60,992 nucleotides of DNA from a virus, in IMG/VR virus record IMGVR_UViG_3300022602_000006, positions 1 through 60,992 of that record; one strand, written 5' to 3'. Shown one piece after another: positions 21,304 to 28,478 of the stretch. Every line of letters begins with the position of its first letter. Position 1 is the stretch's first letter. The notes beneath the pieces were generated by a model that saw only the letters and a program-made list of their open reading frames with translations, was not told the DNA's origin and did no database searches. The position numbers and the translations under genes were made by a program.

Positions 21304-22301
21304 TGAGTAATTACAACATCCAGATCCAATACCCCGGAGTCGCTGGCCCGATTGGCGGTGCGATTCCTGCTGGTACTAATGGTCAGATGCAGTTTAACGA
21401 CAGCGGTGTGCTTGGCGGCGCGTCGATGACGTATAACTCTACAAACAAAACATATAACGTACCCGCTCCGTCAACCGCATTCGGTGGGGCAGTTGAAACG
21501 ATTACACAGCCTCCATTTAGCGGCATTTATCCAATCACGGATGCGGCGCTTAGTTTGCTTCCAGATTCTGTTTCTGGGTTTTCACAACAACTTATTGCAT
21601 CCGACAATTACACATTTGGCATCTCTGTCAGCGATAGCAGTACTTGGTATTCGGGATTTTCCATTAACGATTGGAATACCAGCAACACATTTTTACTTTA
21701 CAGTGGTGATTCTTCTCAGTCACTGTATGGTTTATTTTTGGGCGATGGGGTTACCGCCATTGAGTTATTTGATGGTACGGGTATTTATACGTCTAATACT
21801 ACTGGTGGGGCAAAAGGTCAAGGCACCATCAACGCAACGGGTTATTACGTCAACGGGCTTGTTTCTTTAGATGCGGAAGCGCAATCGTCAAGTTGTTCAT
21901 TTCACATAAATGACGTTCCGAATAACGCAAATTTTTTCGGATACAACCACGGATTATTTACCAACATAGGCGCTTATCCTACGTTGTCATTCAATACGGG
22001 GTCAGACCCCACAATGACGACGACCACGATGTCGCTCACCAACGGTCTTAGCATGACTGGAGCAACGGGTGGAGATCAAGGAGTTGGCACCATCAACGCA
22101 ACGGGTTATTACGTTAACGGAGTCCCTGTTGCTACTGGTGTTTTAACAGTCGCCACGCTTCCCACAGCAGCGGCTGGCGCTAGAGCTTTTGTAAGTGATT
22201 CAACAGTCGCTGCCGCTGGTAATTTTGGAGCCATTATTGCAGGTGGCAGTACACATACTGTTCCAGTTTGGTCAGATGGTACGCATTGGTATATTGGCTA
22301 G
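21303..22301 (+). CDS. Tail fibre-like protein with the common C-terminal tip module
   Basis: 332 residues. The N-terminal region (PAGTNGQMQFNDSGVLGG) is the usual fibre entry motif. The C-terminus ends ARAFVSDS...VPVWSDGTHWYIG, the widespread fibre tip unit that also ends the 28479-31391 protein. Inside, GTINATGYYVNG occurs twice, encoded by an identical 29-bp direct repeat (21822-21850 and 22086-22114), which could permit recombination within the gene. Confidence 0.75.
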   Translation: MSNYNIQIQYPGVAGPIGGAIPAGTNGQMQFNDSGVLGGASMTYNSTNKTYNVPAPSTAFGGAVETITQPPFSGIYPITDAALSLLPDSVSGFSQQLIASDNYTFGISVSDSSTWYSGFSINDWNTSNTFLLYSGDSSQSLYGLFLGDGVTAIELFDGTGIYTSNTTGGAKGQGTINATGYYVNGLVSLDAEAQSSSCSFHINDVPNNANFFGYNHGLFTNIGAYPTLSFNTGSDPTMTTTTMSLTNGLSMTGATGGDQGVGTINATGYYVNGVPVATGVLTVATLPTAAAGARAFVSDSTVAAAGNFGAIIAGGSTHTVPVWSDGTHWYIG

Positions 22302-22310
22302 GAGAATTTG

Positions 22311-22586
22311 ATGGCTACTTTTAGCGTTAATCTCAACGGTACTGCATTCAGCTACACCATCGCTGACGCAGACTGGACGCGCATCATGAATGCGTTTACA
22401 GCGACTGGTACGACCAAGAATCAAAAGGGCGAATCGGTCGTTCCTACCGAAGCGCAAGTTAATGCCAGCATTGCCAACCAGATGTTATCCATACTGATTC
22501 GCTTGCCGCAGCGCCATGAAGCGTTGGCCGCTATTAAAACAGCACAGGCGGCGGTTGCAGCGATCACTGCAACCCCGGTGGCGTGA
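22311..22586 (+). CDS. Small hypothetical protein, 91 residues
   Basis: ATG 22311 with GGAG 6 bases upstream was preferred to TTG 22308. An N-terminal beta part (FSVNLNGTAFSYTIADADW) is followed by a long Ala-rich helix (RHEALAAIKTAQAAVAAI). It often appears to be of the kind found near fibre genes. The stop shares a base with the next ATG. Function unknown. Confidence 0.65.
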   Translation: MATFSVNLNGTAFSYTIADADWTRIMNAFTATGTTKNQKGESVVPTEAQVNASIANQMLSILIRLPQRHEALAAIKTAQAAVAAITATPVA

Positions 22587-22837
22587 TGGCTAAATCTCCT
22601 GCATGGCAGCGTAAGGAAGGCAAGAACCCCAACGGTGGGTTGAATGCCAAAGGTCGTGCGTCTGCCAAGAAACAAGGCATGAACCTTAAAGCCCCGGCCC
22701 CGCATCCCAAGACCAAGAAGGACGCGGCTAGGCGTAAATCTTTTTGCGCCAGAATGTCAGGGATGCCGGGGGCAATGAAAGATGAAAAGGGACGACCAAC
22801 CCGTAAGGCGTTGTCGTTAAAAGCATGGAATTGTTAA
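22586..22837 (+). CDS. Small basic conserved phage protein (DUF6321-like)
   Basis: 83 residues. The core KSPAWQRKEGKNPNGGLNAKGR, the central basic region and the end SLKAWNC match the pattern I associate with DUF6321 proteins of many environmental phages. It is rich in Lys/Arg and Gly, probably flexible and perhaps nucleic-acid or virion associated. Start by ATG in a TGATG overlap with the previous stop; GTG 22583 is the alternative. Confidence 0.7.
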   Translation: MAKSPAWQRKEGKNPNGGLNAKGRASAKKQGMNLKAPAPHPKTKKDAARRKSFCARMSGMPGAMKDEKGRPTRKALSLKAWNC

Positions 22838-22838
22838 C

Positions 22839-24038
22839 ATGCCAAGCGTAAGTAAAAAGCAACACAACCTGATGGCGATGGTGGCTCATAACCCCAAAGC
22901 CGCCAAACGGGTTGGAATTCCCCAGAAAGTGGGGAAGCATTTTACTGATGCTGACAAAGGCAGGAAGTTTGGTGAAGGCGGTATTGCAGACAAGTTGAAG
23001 GGTTATTGGGAAGATGTCAAGCAACAAGCACGCGATGCTATTGAGGCAACCAAGAATGACCCATCCCTTCTTCTTGGTACAGGAATGGCTAAACAAACTG
23101 CTGATGCACTAGTTAGCAGCAACGCTAGAAATGAACATAAACGAGGTGGTAGCGTGAAGCGTAAATTTGCAGATGGTGGGATTAACATTCCCAACGCTGG
23201 TTTATATGGAGGTCGTCCCATGATGCCTCCGATGGCTGGCAATAGTCCCATGCCGCCCGGTATGCAGGGGCAAATGGCTGGTATGCCTCCGATGGCGCGT
23301 CCTTCGTTTGGCCCCAATCCTATGGTCAATAATCCTATGCAACGTCCAATGGTTGGCATGAACCCTATGGGTGCAATGCCCGTTGCTCGTCAAACTTATA
23401 AAAAAGGCGGTCACGTGAAACCGAATGAACTTAAAGGCAAAGCTAAGGAAACGAAGTCGATTGCCAAAGAAGAAATGAAAGCCCTGAAGCGCGGTCATGC
23501 GCCAAAGGAAATTTTGGATCATGAACGTGCGGAGCATAAAGCTATGGGTTACAAAAAAGGTGGGCCAATGAAACATACCAAGCATATGGCGAGGGGTGGC
23601 ATGGGTGCCGCTCGTAAGCCTCGTATCAATCCCGCTGCTCTGGCAGCAATGATGGGGCCACCTCCCAGTGCTGGTGCTGGCCCGATGGCGGCTGGCCCCG
23701 GTGGCCCTCCCGGTATGCCGGGGGCGATGGCGCATGGTGGTACGATCCATCATCACCACGCCAAGACTTCTCATCACCACCATCACCACCACTATGCTCA
23801 CGGTGGCGCTGTCAAGCATCACGACATGTCCGAGTCGCATGGTGAGCGTATCAGCAAGAAGCCCGAAGTCGAAAAGATGATCGGCGGCAAGAAGCGAGCT
23901 AACCCGGATGGTGCCGAGAAGAAAGGCCACACCAAGGGTAAGGTCGTCAAGATGGCTCGTGGCGGTCATGTTGGTAGTCATCACGCTCGCGGCGGCGGTA
24001 TTGAGTCTAAGGGCAAGTCCAAGTACAAGGTTTGCTAA
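22839..24038 (+). CDS. Low-complexity protein with repeated GG tags and a poly-His tract
   Basis: 399 residues. The N-terminus (KKQHNLMAMVAHNPKAAKR) is basic and resembles a common phage small-protein motif. The rest is Met/Pro/Gly-rich and carries about eight short GG tags (YKKGGHVK, HMARGGMG, KMARGGHVG). A natural His-rich stretch near residues 304-325 includes seven consecutive His. The C-terminal KMARGGHV...SKGKSKYK echoes the end of the next protein, with 20 identical bases (23949-23968 and 24843-24862). Probably a structural or DNA-linked virion protein; function unknown. Confidence 0.65.
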   Translation: MPSVSKKQHNLMAMVAHNPKAAKRVGIPQKVGKHFTDADKGRKFGEGGIADKLKGYWEDVKQQARDAIEATKNDPSLLLGTGMAKQTADALVSSNARNEHKRGGSVKRKFADGGINIPNAGLYGGRPMMPPMAGNSPMPPGMQGQMAGMPPMARPSFGPNPMVNNPMQRPMVGMNPMGAMPVARQTYKKGGHVKPNELKGKAKETKSIAKEEMKALKRGHAPKEILDHERAEHKAMGYKKGGPMKHTKHMARGGMGAARKPRINPAALAAMMGPPPSAGAGPMAAGPGGPPGMPGAMAHGGTIHHHHAKTSHHHHHHHYAHGGAVKHHDMSESHGERISKKPEVEKMIGGKKRANPDGAEKKGHTKGKVVKMARGGHVGSHHARGGGIESKGKSKYKVC

Positions 24039-24929
24039 ATGACTAAGAAGCACACCAAAATTAAACGGATGCCGAAATCCAACAAACGGATGAAGCGTCA
24101 TTTTGATGATGGCGGCGGGGTAGACATGTCTACCCTGTCAATGCCGCAAAACATTACGCCAGACTACGACTCGATGTCGTTCGGTAAGGCGTATCAGCTT
24201 GCGAAACAGCTTGGTGACAAGACTTTCTCCTACAAAGGCCAGCAGTACGCTGCTGACCCGACGTTGGAAGCTAGAAATAAAGCCGCCCTTGCTGCTCGCG
24301 CTGCTCCTCCGGAAGTTACCACGATGGGCAGTCGTCCAGATGTCGCTTCAACTAGCGCCCGTGGTGCTGGTGGTCAGTATCTTGACCCTGATATGGCGGC
24401 GTATGCCAGCTCACGTCCATCCGTGGCACAGGCCAAAGCGGCTGCGCTTGAGAATGAAAAGCAGTTTGGTCGCTTGCTAGCAGCCGGTGCGGCTGGCGGC
24501 GCTGGGCTAGGGCTTGGTGCAGCTGCACTAGGCGCTCCAGCTATCGAAGCTATGGGCTTCGGCGGTTCCGAAGGCGCAACGGACGTTGCTGGTGCGGGTC
24601 GCATTGCCAACCTTGACCGTGGCGCTGGGATGATGGACAAGTGGCGCAAAGGTCGTGACTTCGCCGAGCGCATGTGGAAGAACCGACAAGGTGCACAGGC
24701 TGCTGGAAGCGCAGAAACTGCGCCTTCCCCGAATCAGGCGGCGATAGACAGCTTTATCAAACAAATGCAAGCTAAACAAAGATTATCAACAGGTTCGGTC
24801 TACAAAAAAGGTGGCAAGATCAAACCTAAGAAGCCAATGGTTAAGATGGCTCGTGGCGGTCACGTTAGTTCCGCATCTAGTAGAGCAGATGGAATAGCCA
24901 GTCGTGGCAAAACTCGTTGTAAATATTGA
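24039..24929 (+). CDS. Hypothetical virion-region protein with GG tags, 296 residues
   Basis: ATG directly follows the previous stop. It has a very basic N-terminus (HTKIKRMPKSNKRMKRHF), an Ala/Gly-rich hydrophobic stretch near residues 150-175 (AAGAAGGAGLGLGAAALGAP) that could cross a membrane, and the C-terminal tags VYKKGGKIK and KMARGGHVSS, ending in ASRGKTRCKY. Glycine-zipper membrane segments occur in ejected phage proteins, so an ejection role is possible. Unproven. Confidence 0.6.
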   Translation: MTKKHTKIKRMPKSNKRMKRHFDDGGGVDMSTLSMPQNITPDYDSMSFGKAYQLAKQLGDKTFSYKGQQYAADPTLEARNKAALAARAAPPEVTTMGSRPDVASTSARGAGGQYLDPDMAAYASSRPSVAQAKAAALENEKQFGRLLAAGAAGGAGLGLGAAALGAPAIEAMGFGGSEGATDVAGAGRIANLDRGAGMMDKWRKGRDFAERMWKNRQGAQAAGSAETAPSPNQAAIDSFIKQMQAKQRLSTGSVYKKGGKIKPKKPMVKMARGGHVSSASSRADGIASRGKTRCKY

Positions 24930-24943
24930 TAAGGAGATTTGAG

Positions 24944-25117
24944 ATGAAGCATCATATGAAGCATGGTGGTCACGTGGGTGGGCATCCGAAGCATCACGCC
25001 CCGAAGCATCACCCGGAACACATGACCCCGCATACCCACCATCACAAGGATGGCGGTCACGTCCATACGCACATGCCGCACCACGAGCATGTCCGTAAGC
25101 ACATGCACGGTAAGTAA
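24944..25117 (+). CDS. Histidine-rich peptide, 57 residues, 22 His
   Basis: ATG 24944 follows AAGGAG at 7 bases. The whole protein is His, Lys, Pro and Gly, with two GG tags (KHGGHVG, KDGGHVH); no Cys, no Trp. A protein that is 39 percent His would bind Zn, Ni or Cu and change charge near neutral pH. A metal-binding, pH-sensing or DNA-condensing role is plausible but not shown. It is clearly coding: good ribosome site, and tags shared with its neighbours. Confidence 0.7.
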   Translation: MKHHMKHGGHVGGHPKHHAPKHHPEHMTPHTHHHKDGGHVHTHMPHHEHVRKHMHGK

Positions 25118-25120
25118 GTC

Positions 25121-25399
25121 ATGATGCCTTCACGTGGGATGGGGATCATCAGTCCGTCTAAACAGCCAAGGCTGATTAAGCGGAGAGATGCCAACGTCCC
25201 CGTGAAGGTATATGCCGGTGGCGGTAAGGTTAAGCCTTTCTGGGATAAGGAAAAGCCTAAAGGTCGCAAGACCAAACACTTGAGCGATAAGCAGATGAAT
25301 ACCGCTAAAGCTAGGGCAAAGGCTGCTGGTCGGCCCTACCCGAATTTAGTGGATAACGCTGCTGTTGCTCGCAAATGTGGGGGCGGTAAAATCCGATGA
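25121..25399 (+). CDS. Small basic virion-region protein, 92 residues
   Basis: It carries YAGGGKVKPF and a C-terminal KCGGGKIR. In between, KTKHLSDKQMNTAKARAKAAGRPYPNLVDN is a pattern shared by many phage small proteins of unknown role. Start ATG 25121 or ATG 25124. The stop overlaps the next ATG (ATGA). Strongly basic, likely nucleic-acid or virion associated. Confidence 0.65.
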   Translation: MMPSRGMGIISPSKQPRLIKRRDANVPVKVYAGGGKVKPFWDKEKPKGRKTKHLSDKQMNTAKARAKAAGRPYPNLVDNAAVARKCGGGKIR

Positions 25400-26133
25400 G
25401 CTATCCAGTACCACTGACGACGACCAACACTTCGACGTTCAACCTCGATTTCAACACTATTGCTGAAGAAGCGTTTGAACGATGTGGTGCAGAGATGCGA
25501 ACGGGTTACGATCTTCGTACCGCCCGCCGTTCTCTTAGTCTTCTAGTACTTGAATGGGCCAACCAAGGTATCAACCTGTGGACGGTTGACCAAGGTGAAA
25601 TAGTTCTTCAGACAGGGGTAATTACCTACGACCTGCCTGTGGATACCGTGGATCTGTTGGATCAGGTGATCCGTACTGGTTCGGGTAACACCCAACAGGA
25701 CATCAACATTACCCGTATCTCGGTAAGCACCTACGCGATGATCCCGAACAAGAACGCCCAAGGGCGTCCTATTCAGGTCTGGATCAATCGACAGTCGGGT
25801 GCTACTAACGCCGATGGTACGGTTCAATACCCACAGATCAACGTGTGGCCTTCGCCCGATCCCAGTACGCAGTACACGTTTGTGTATTGGCGTCTACGTC
25901 GTATGTACGATGTAGGAACTGGCGTCAATGGCGAAGACATCCCGTTTAGATTCTTACCCGCGATGGTTGCGGGTTTGGCGTATATGTTGTCTGTCAAGAT
26001 CCCCGGCGCTGAGCAACGCACTGCGATGCTCAAACAGCAGTATCAGGAAACTTGGCAGCTTGCGGCTGACGAGGATAGGGAAAAGGCAGCGATTCGGTTC
26101 GTACCACGTGAGACCTTCATAGGTTACAGGTGA
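25396..26133 (+). CDS. Head completion or tail accessory protein (P22 gp4-like)
   Basis: 245 residues. The N-terminal helical domain (FNTIAEEAFERCG ... LSLLVLEWANQGINLW) and the beta part that follows match the P22 gp4-type packaged-DNA stabilisation family in order and length, including WPSPD and FVYWRLRRM. It would bind below the portal and seal the head for the tail nozzle. Overlap with the previous gene (ATGA). Confidence 0.8.
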   Translation: MSYPVPLTTTNTSTFNLDFNTIAEEAFERCGAEMRTGYDLRTARRSLSLLVLEWANQGINLWTVDQGEIVLQTGVITYDLPVDTVDLLDQVIRTGSGNTQQDINITRISVSTYAMIPNKNAQGRPIQVWINRQSGATNADGTVQYPQINVWPSPDPSTQYTFVYWRLRRMYDVGTGVNGEDIPFRFLPAMVAGLAYMLSVKIPGAEQRTAMLKQQYQETWQLAADEDREKAAIRFVPRETFIGYR

Positions 26134-26136
26134 TCC

Positions 26137-26649
26137 GTGCCTAGTCGGTTTGCTTCTGGCAAAAATGCGATTGCGGAGTGTGACCGATGTGGGTTTCGGT
26201 ACAAGCTAACCGATCTGAAAAACTTGGTCATCAAGACCAAGAACGTCACGATCAAGGTTTGCCCCGAATGCTGGGAACCGGATCAGCCGCAGTTGCAGCT
26301 TGGGCTTTATCCAGTCAACGATCCGCAAGCTGTGCGCGAACCGCGACCGGACGTGAGCTACTACACGCCTACCGGTGCGGTTGGTGGCGACGGCGGCAGT
26401 CGAGTGATTCAGTGGGGCTGGAATCCAGTGGGGTACAACACCTCCCTGTTCAGCAGCACGATGAACGGATCAGGGCCAACAAACAGCGCCGTGAATCCGG
26501 GTGGCGGGGTTCAGAACGATCTGGTAGCCCGTGGGGCTATTGGCACGGTGACGGCGACAGGGCCGGTGAATACGGAAGTTAGTGTGACGTATCTGACGAC
26601 TACAGGTTACTTGGGTGAAATAGCGGCGGTTACGCCGGGAGAAGTATGA
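26137..26649 (+). CDS. Zinc-ribbon phage protein, 170 residues, GTG start
   Basis: GTG 26137. N-terminal CDRC (residues about 15-18) and CPEC (about 42-45) form a zinc ribbon, followed by WEPDQPQLQLG, a pattern recurring in phage head-tail gene clusters. The second half is Gly/Ser/Thr rich and beta-like. Located between the gp4-like and adaptor genes, so probably a head-tail joining component. Function unproven. Confidence 0.7.
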   Translation: MPSRFASGKNAIAECDRCGFRYKLTDLKNLVIKTKNVTIKVCPECWEPDQPQLQLGLYPVNDPQAVREPRPDVSYYTPTGAVGGDGGSRVIQWGWNPVGYNTSLFSSTMNGSGPTNSAVNPGGGVQNDLVARGAIGTVTATGPVNTEVSVTYLTTTGYLGEIAAVTPGEV

Positions 26650-26795
26650 TGCACGACAGCAAGCAGGGTAAGAATCCCTATCAGGGACACAGTGACTCCA
26701 CGAAGAAGGGTGGCCCTACTTCGATGGATCGTAAGAAGTTCGGGCGCAACATGTCCCGAGCGTTGAACCAGCGCGGGAGCGCGAGGGGACGGTAA
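26646..26795 (+). CDS. Small basic protein with a GG tag, 49 residues
   Basis: ATG 26646 (or 26649) overlaps the previous stop, and the stop overlaps the next ATG (TAATG). The protein contains KKGGPTSMDRKKFGRNMSR and ends QRGSARGR. Very basic, probably disordered. Its coupling on both sides supports translation. Function unknown. Confidence 0.65.
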   Translation: MMHDSKQGKNPYQGHSDSTKKGGPTSMDRKKFGRNMSRALNQRGSARGR

Positions 26796-27049
26796 TGACT
26801 AACAAGTGGCAGGATTACAAGTTCCCTGAGTGGGGCAAGCAGAAGATGGGCGATTACGCTCAGCCTGTAGCCAACACGTGGAAGCCGGGGCGTCAGAAGG
26901 ATACTGGGTATCCGGATGAAGGCATTGACATGAACGACATCATGGTCAAAGGTCGCTACCCGACTGGCACCAAAAAGAAGAAGCTCATGGACATCCGTGG
27001 GTATGGTGCTGCTACCAAGGGTCGCAAGTTCCACCCGGATGAAGACTGA
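26795..27049 (+). CDS. Small hypothetical protein, 84 residues
   Basis: Starts in a TAATG and ends in a TGATG, so it is coupled on both sides. The C-terminal RGYGAATKGRKF is a short motif seen at the end of many small phage proteins. Trp/Lys rich, soluble. Head-tail cluster location only; function unknown. Confidence 0.65.
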   Translation: MTNKWQDYKFPEWGKQKMGDYAQPVANTWKPGRQKDTGYPDEGIDMNDIMVKGRYPTGTKKKKLMDIRGYGAATKGRKFHPDED

Positions 27050-27693
27050 TGAACTTCTCGCAGCTATCACAGGCGATTCAGGATTACTGCGAAACGACTG
27101 AACCGTCGTTCATCCAGAACATCCCGAATTTTATCCAGCAAGCTGAAGAGCGGATCTACAACTCCGTCCAGCTTCCTGCGATCCGCAAGAACGTCACCGG
27201 CACCATCAGCGCCGGTAACTCGTACTTGTCGTTGCCTAGTGATTATTTGGCTGCGTTCTCCGTCGCCGTGTTTACCTACGGTAGCCCCAGCAGTAACTAT
27301 TTGTACTTGCTGGATAAGGACGTGAACTTCATCCGTGAGTCGTTCCCGGCCTCTGGGTATCAGGCTCAACCCCAGTACTACGCGCAATTCCAGCCATATG
27401 TTTACTTACTGGGGCCGACGCCTGATGTAAACTACGGGGTAGAGCTTCACTACTATTATTACCCGGAGTCGATTGTGACCGCTGGGTCGTCATGGGTTGG
27501 GGATAACTTTGAAACTGTTCTTCTGTACGGGTCGCTTCGTGAAGCGTATCTCTACTTGAAGGGTGAACAGGATCTGGCCCAGCAATACGACCAGAAGTAT
27601 CAAGAGTCACTGGGTCTGCTCAAGATCCTCGGGGATGGTAAAGATCGTCGTGATGCTTATCGTAGTGGTCAAACAAGGATACCGGTACCATGA
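27049..27693 (+). CDS. Head-tail adaptor protein (SU10 adaptor-like)
   Basis: 214 residues. The start MNFSQLSQAIQDYCE, an N-terminal helical bundle (FIQQAEERIYNSVQLPAIRK), then a beta domain ending in a C-terminal helix (GSLREAYLYLKGEQDLAQQY) fit the phage adaptor family described for SU10-like podoviruses. It would form a ring under the portal and link to the nozzle. The stop overlaps the next ATG. Confidence 0.75.
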   Translation: MNFSQLSQAIQDYCETTEPSFIQNIPNFIQQAEERIYNSVQLPAIRKNVTGTISAGNSYLSLPSDYLAAFSVAVFTYGSPSSNYLYLLDKDVNFIRESFPASGYQAQPQYYAQFQPYVYLLGPTPDVNYGVELHYYYYPESIVTAGSSWVGDNFETVLLYGSLREAYLYLKGEQDLAQQYDQKYQESLGLLKILGDGKDRRDAYRSGQTRIPVP

Positions 27694-27983
27694 GTCTACA
27701 GGCGAGCGGCGGGGCATTCGTTGGTAACGTGAAAGTCTTTGCGACTGACAATCGTGGTTTTAATCCAGAAGAAATGGCTGACATGACGGTAGATAAGATT
27801 CTATACGTCGGCCAGAACAGCCATCCTGCGATCATTGAACAGGCCCGTGCCTTCAAAGAAAACATTCGCCAACTGCTTGTTGAAGCCTTTGCACAGGCTC
27901 AGCGAGAAGAGCGCAATACCATTTGCACACAACTTGAACTCAAAGGCCAAGGTGGCCTAGCTAAAATTATCAGGAGCATCTAA
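27690..27983 (+). CDS. Small helical conserved phage protein, 97 residues
   Basis: It overlaps the adaptor gene by ATGA. The pattern FNPEEMADMTVDKILYVG ... HPAIIEQARAFKENIRQLLVEAFAQAQREER is a helical protein type found beside adaptor and fibre genes in many phages, function unassigned. Soluble. Confidence 0.7.
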   Translation: MSLQASGGAFVGNVKVFATDNRGFNPEEMADMTVDKILYVGQNSHPAIIEQARAFKENIRQLLVEAFAQAQREERNTICTQLELKGQGGLAKIIRSI

Positions 27984-27985
27984 AC

Positions 27986-28468
27986 ATGGCCGGTATTACC
28001 CAAGCGATGGCGACAAGCTTCAAGGTTGAACTCCTTGATGCTTATCATAACTTTTCAACGACCAACCCTGCTCGGTCAGCCAACACGGCTGATACGTTCA
28101 AGATGGCGCTGTTCCAAGGCACCGTGACCGGCACATACAGTGCTACCACGACTAACTACAGTAACATGACCGGCAACTCGGATGAAACGACGGGTACTGG
28201 ATACACGGCAGGTGGCAACACGCTCGTGATCTCCAACGCCCCATCGTCCGGTGCGTCACCGGCTACGACTGCATGGTTGAGTTTCAGCAACACCACGTGG
28301 TCTACCGCGACCATCTCGTCGTCGGGTGCCATGATCTATAACAGTTCACAAGGTAACCGTTCGGTATGCGTTTTGTCGTTTGGTGGTACTGTTTCATCAA
28401 CGGCAGGTAACTTTACCGTTCAGTTCCCCACGGCGGCTGCGAGTACGGCGATTATCCAGATTCAGTAA
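27986..28468 (+). CDS. Conserved virion beta protein, 160 residues
   Basis: Start ATG with CAGGAG upstream. ATSFKVELLDAYHNF, then DTFKMALFQGTVTGT, TTAWLSFSNTTW and GAMIYNSSQG follow a pattern common in phage genomes near fibre genes, thought to be a virion or fibre-associated beta-sandwich. Its true role is unassigned. Confidence 0.75.
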   Translation: MAGITQAMATSFKVELLDAYHNFSTTNPARSANTADTFKMALFQGTVTGTYSATTTNYSNMTGNSDETTGTGYTAGGNTLVISNAPSSGASPATTAWLSFSNTTWSTATISSSGAMIYNSSQGNRSVCVLSFGGTVSSTAGNFTVQFPTAAASTAIIQIQ

Positions 28469-28478
28469 GGTGTAAATC

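Noticed and set aside
23749-23800. Poly-His stretch as cloning-vector contamination
   Set aside because: Mixed CAT/CAC codons inside a long native frame and a His-rich neighbour gene argue for a natural sequence.
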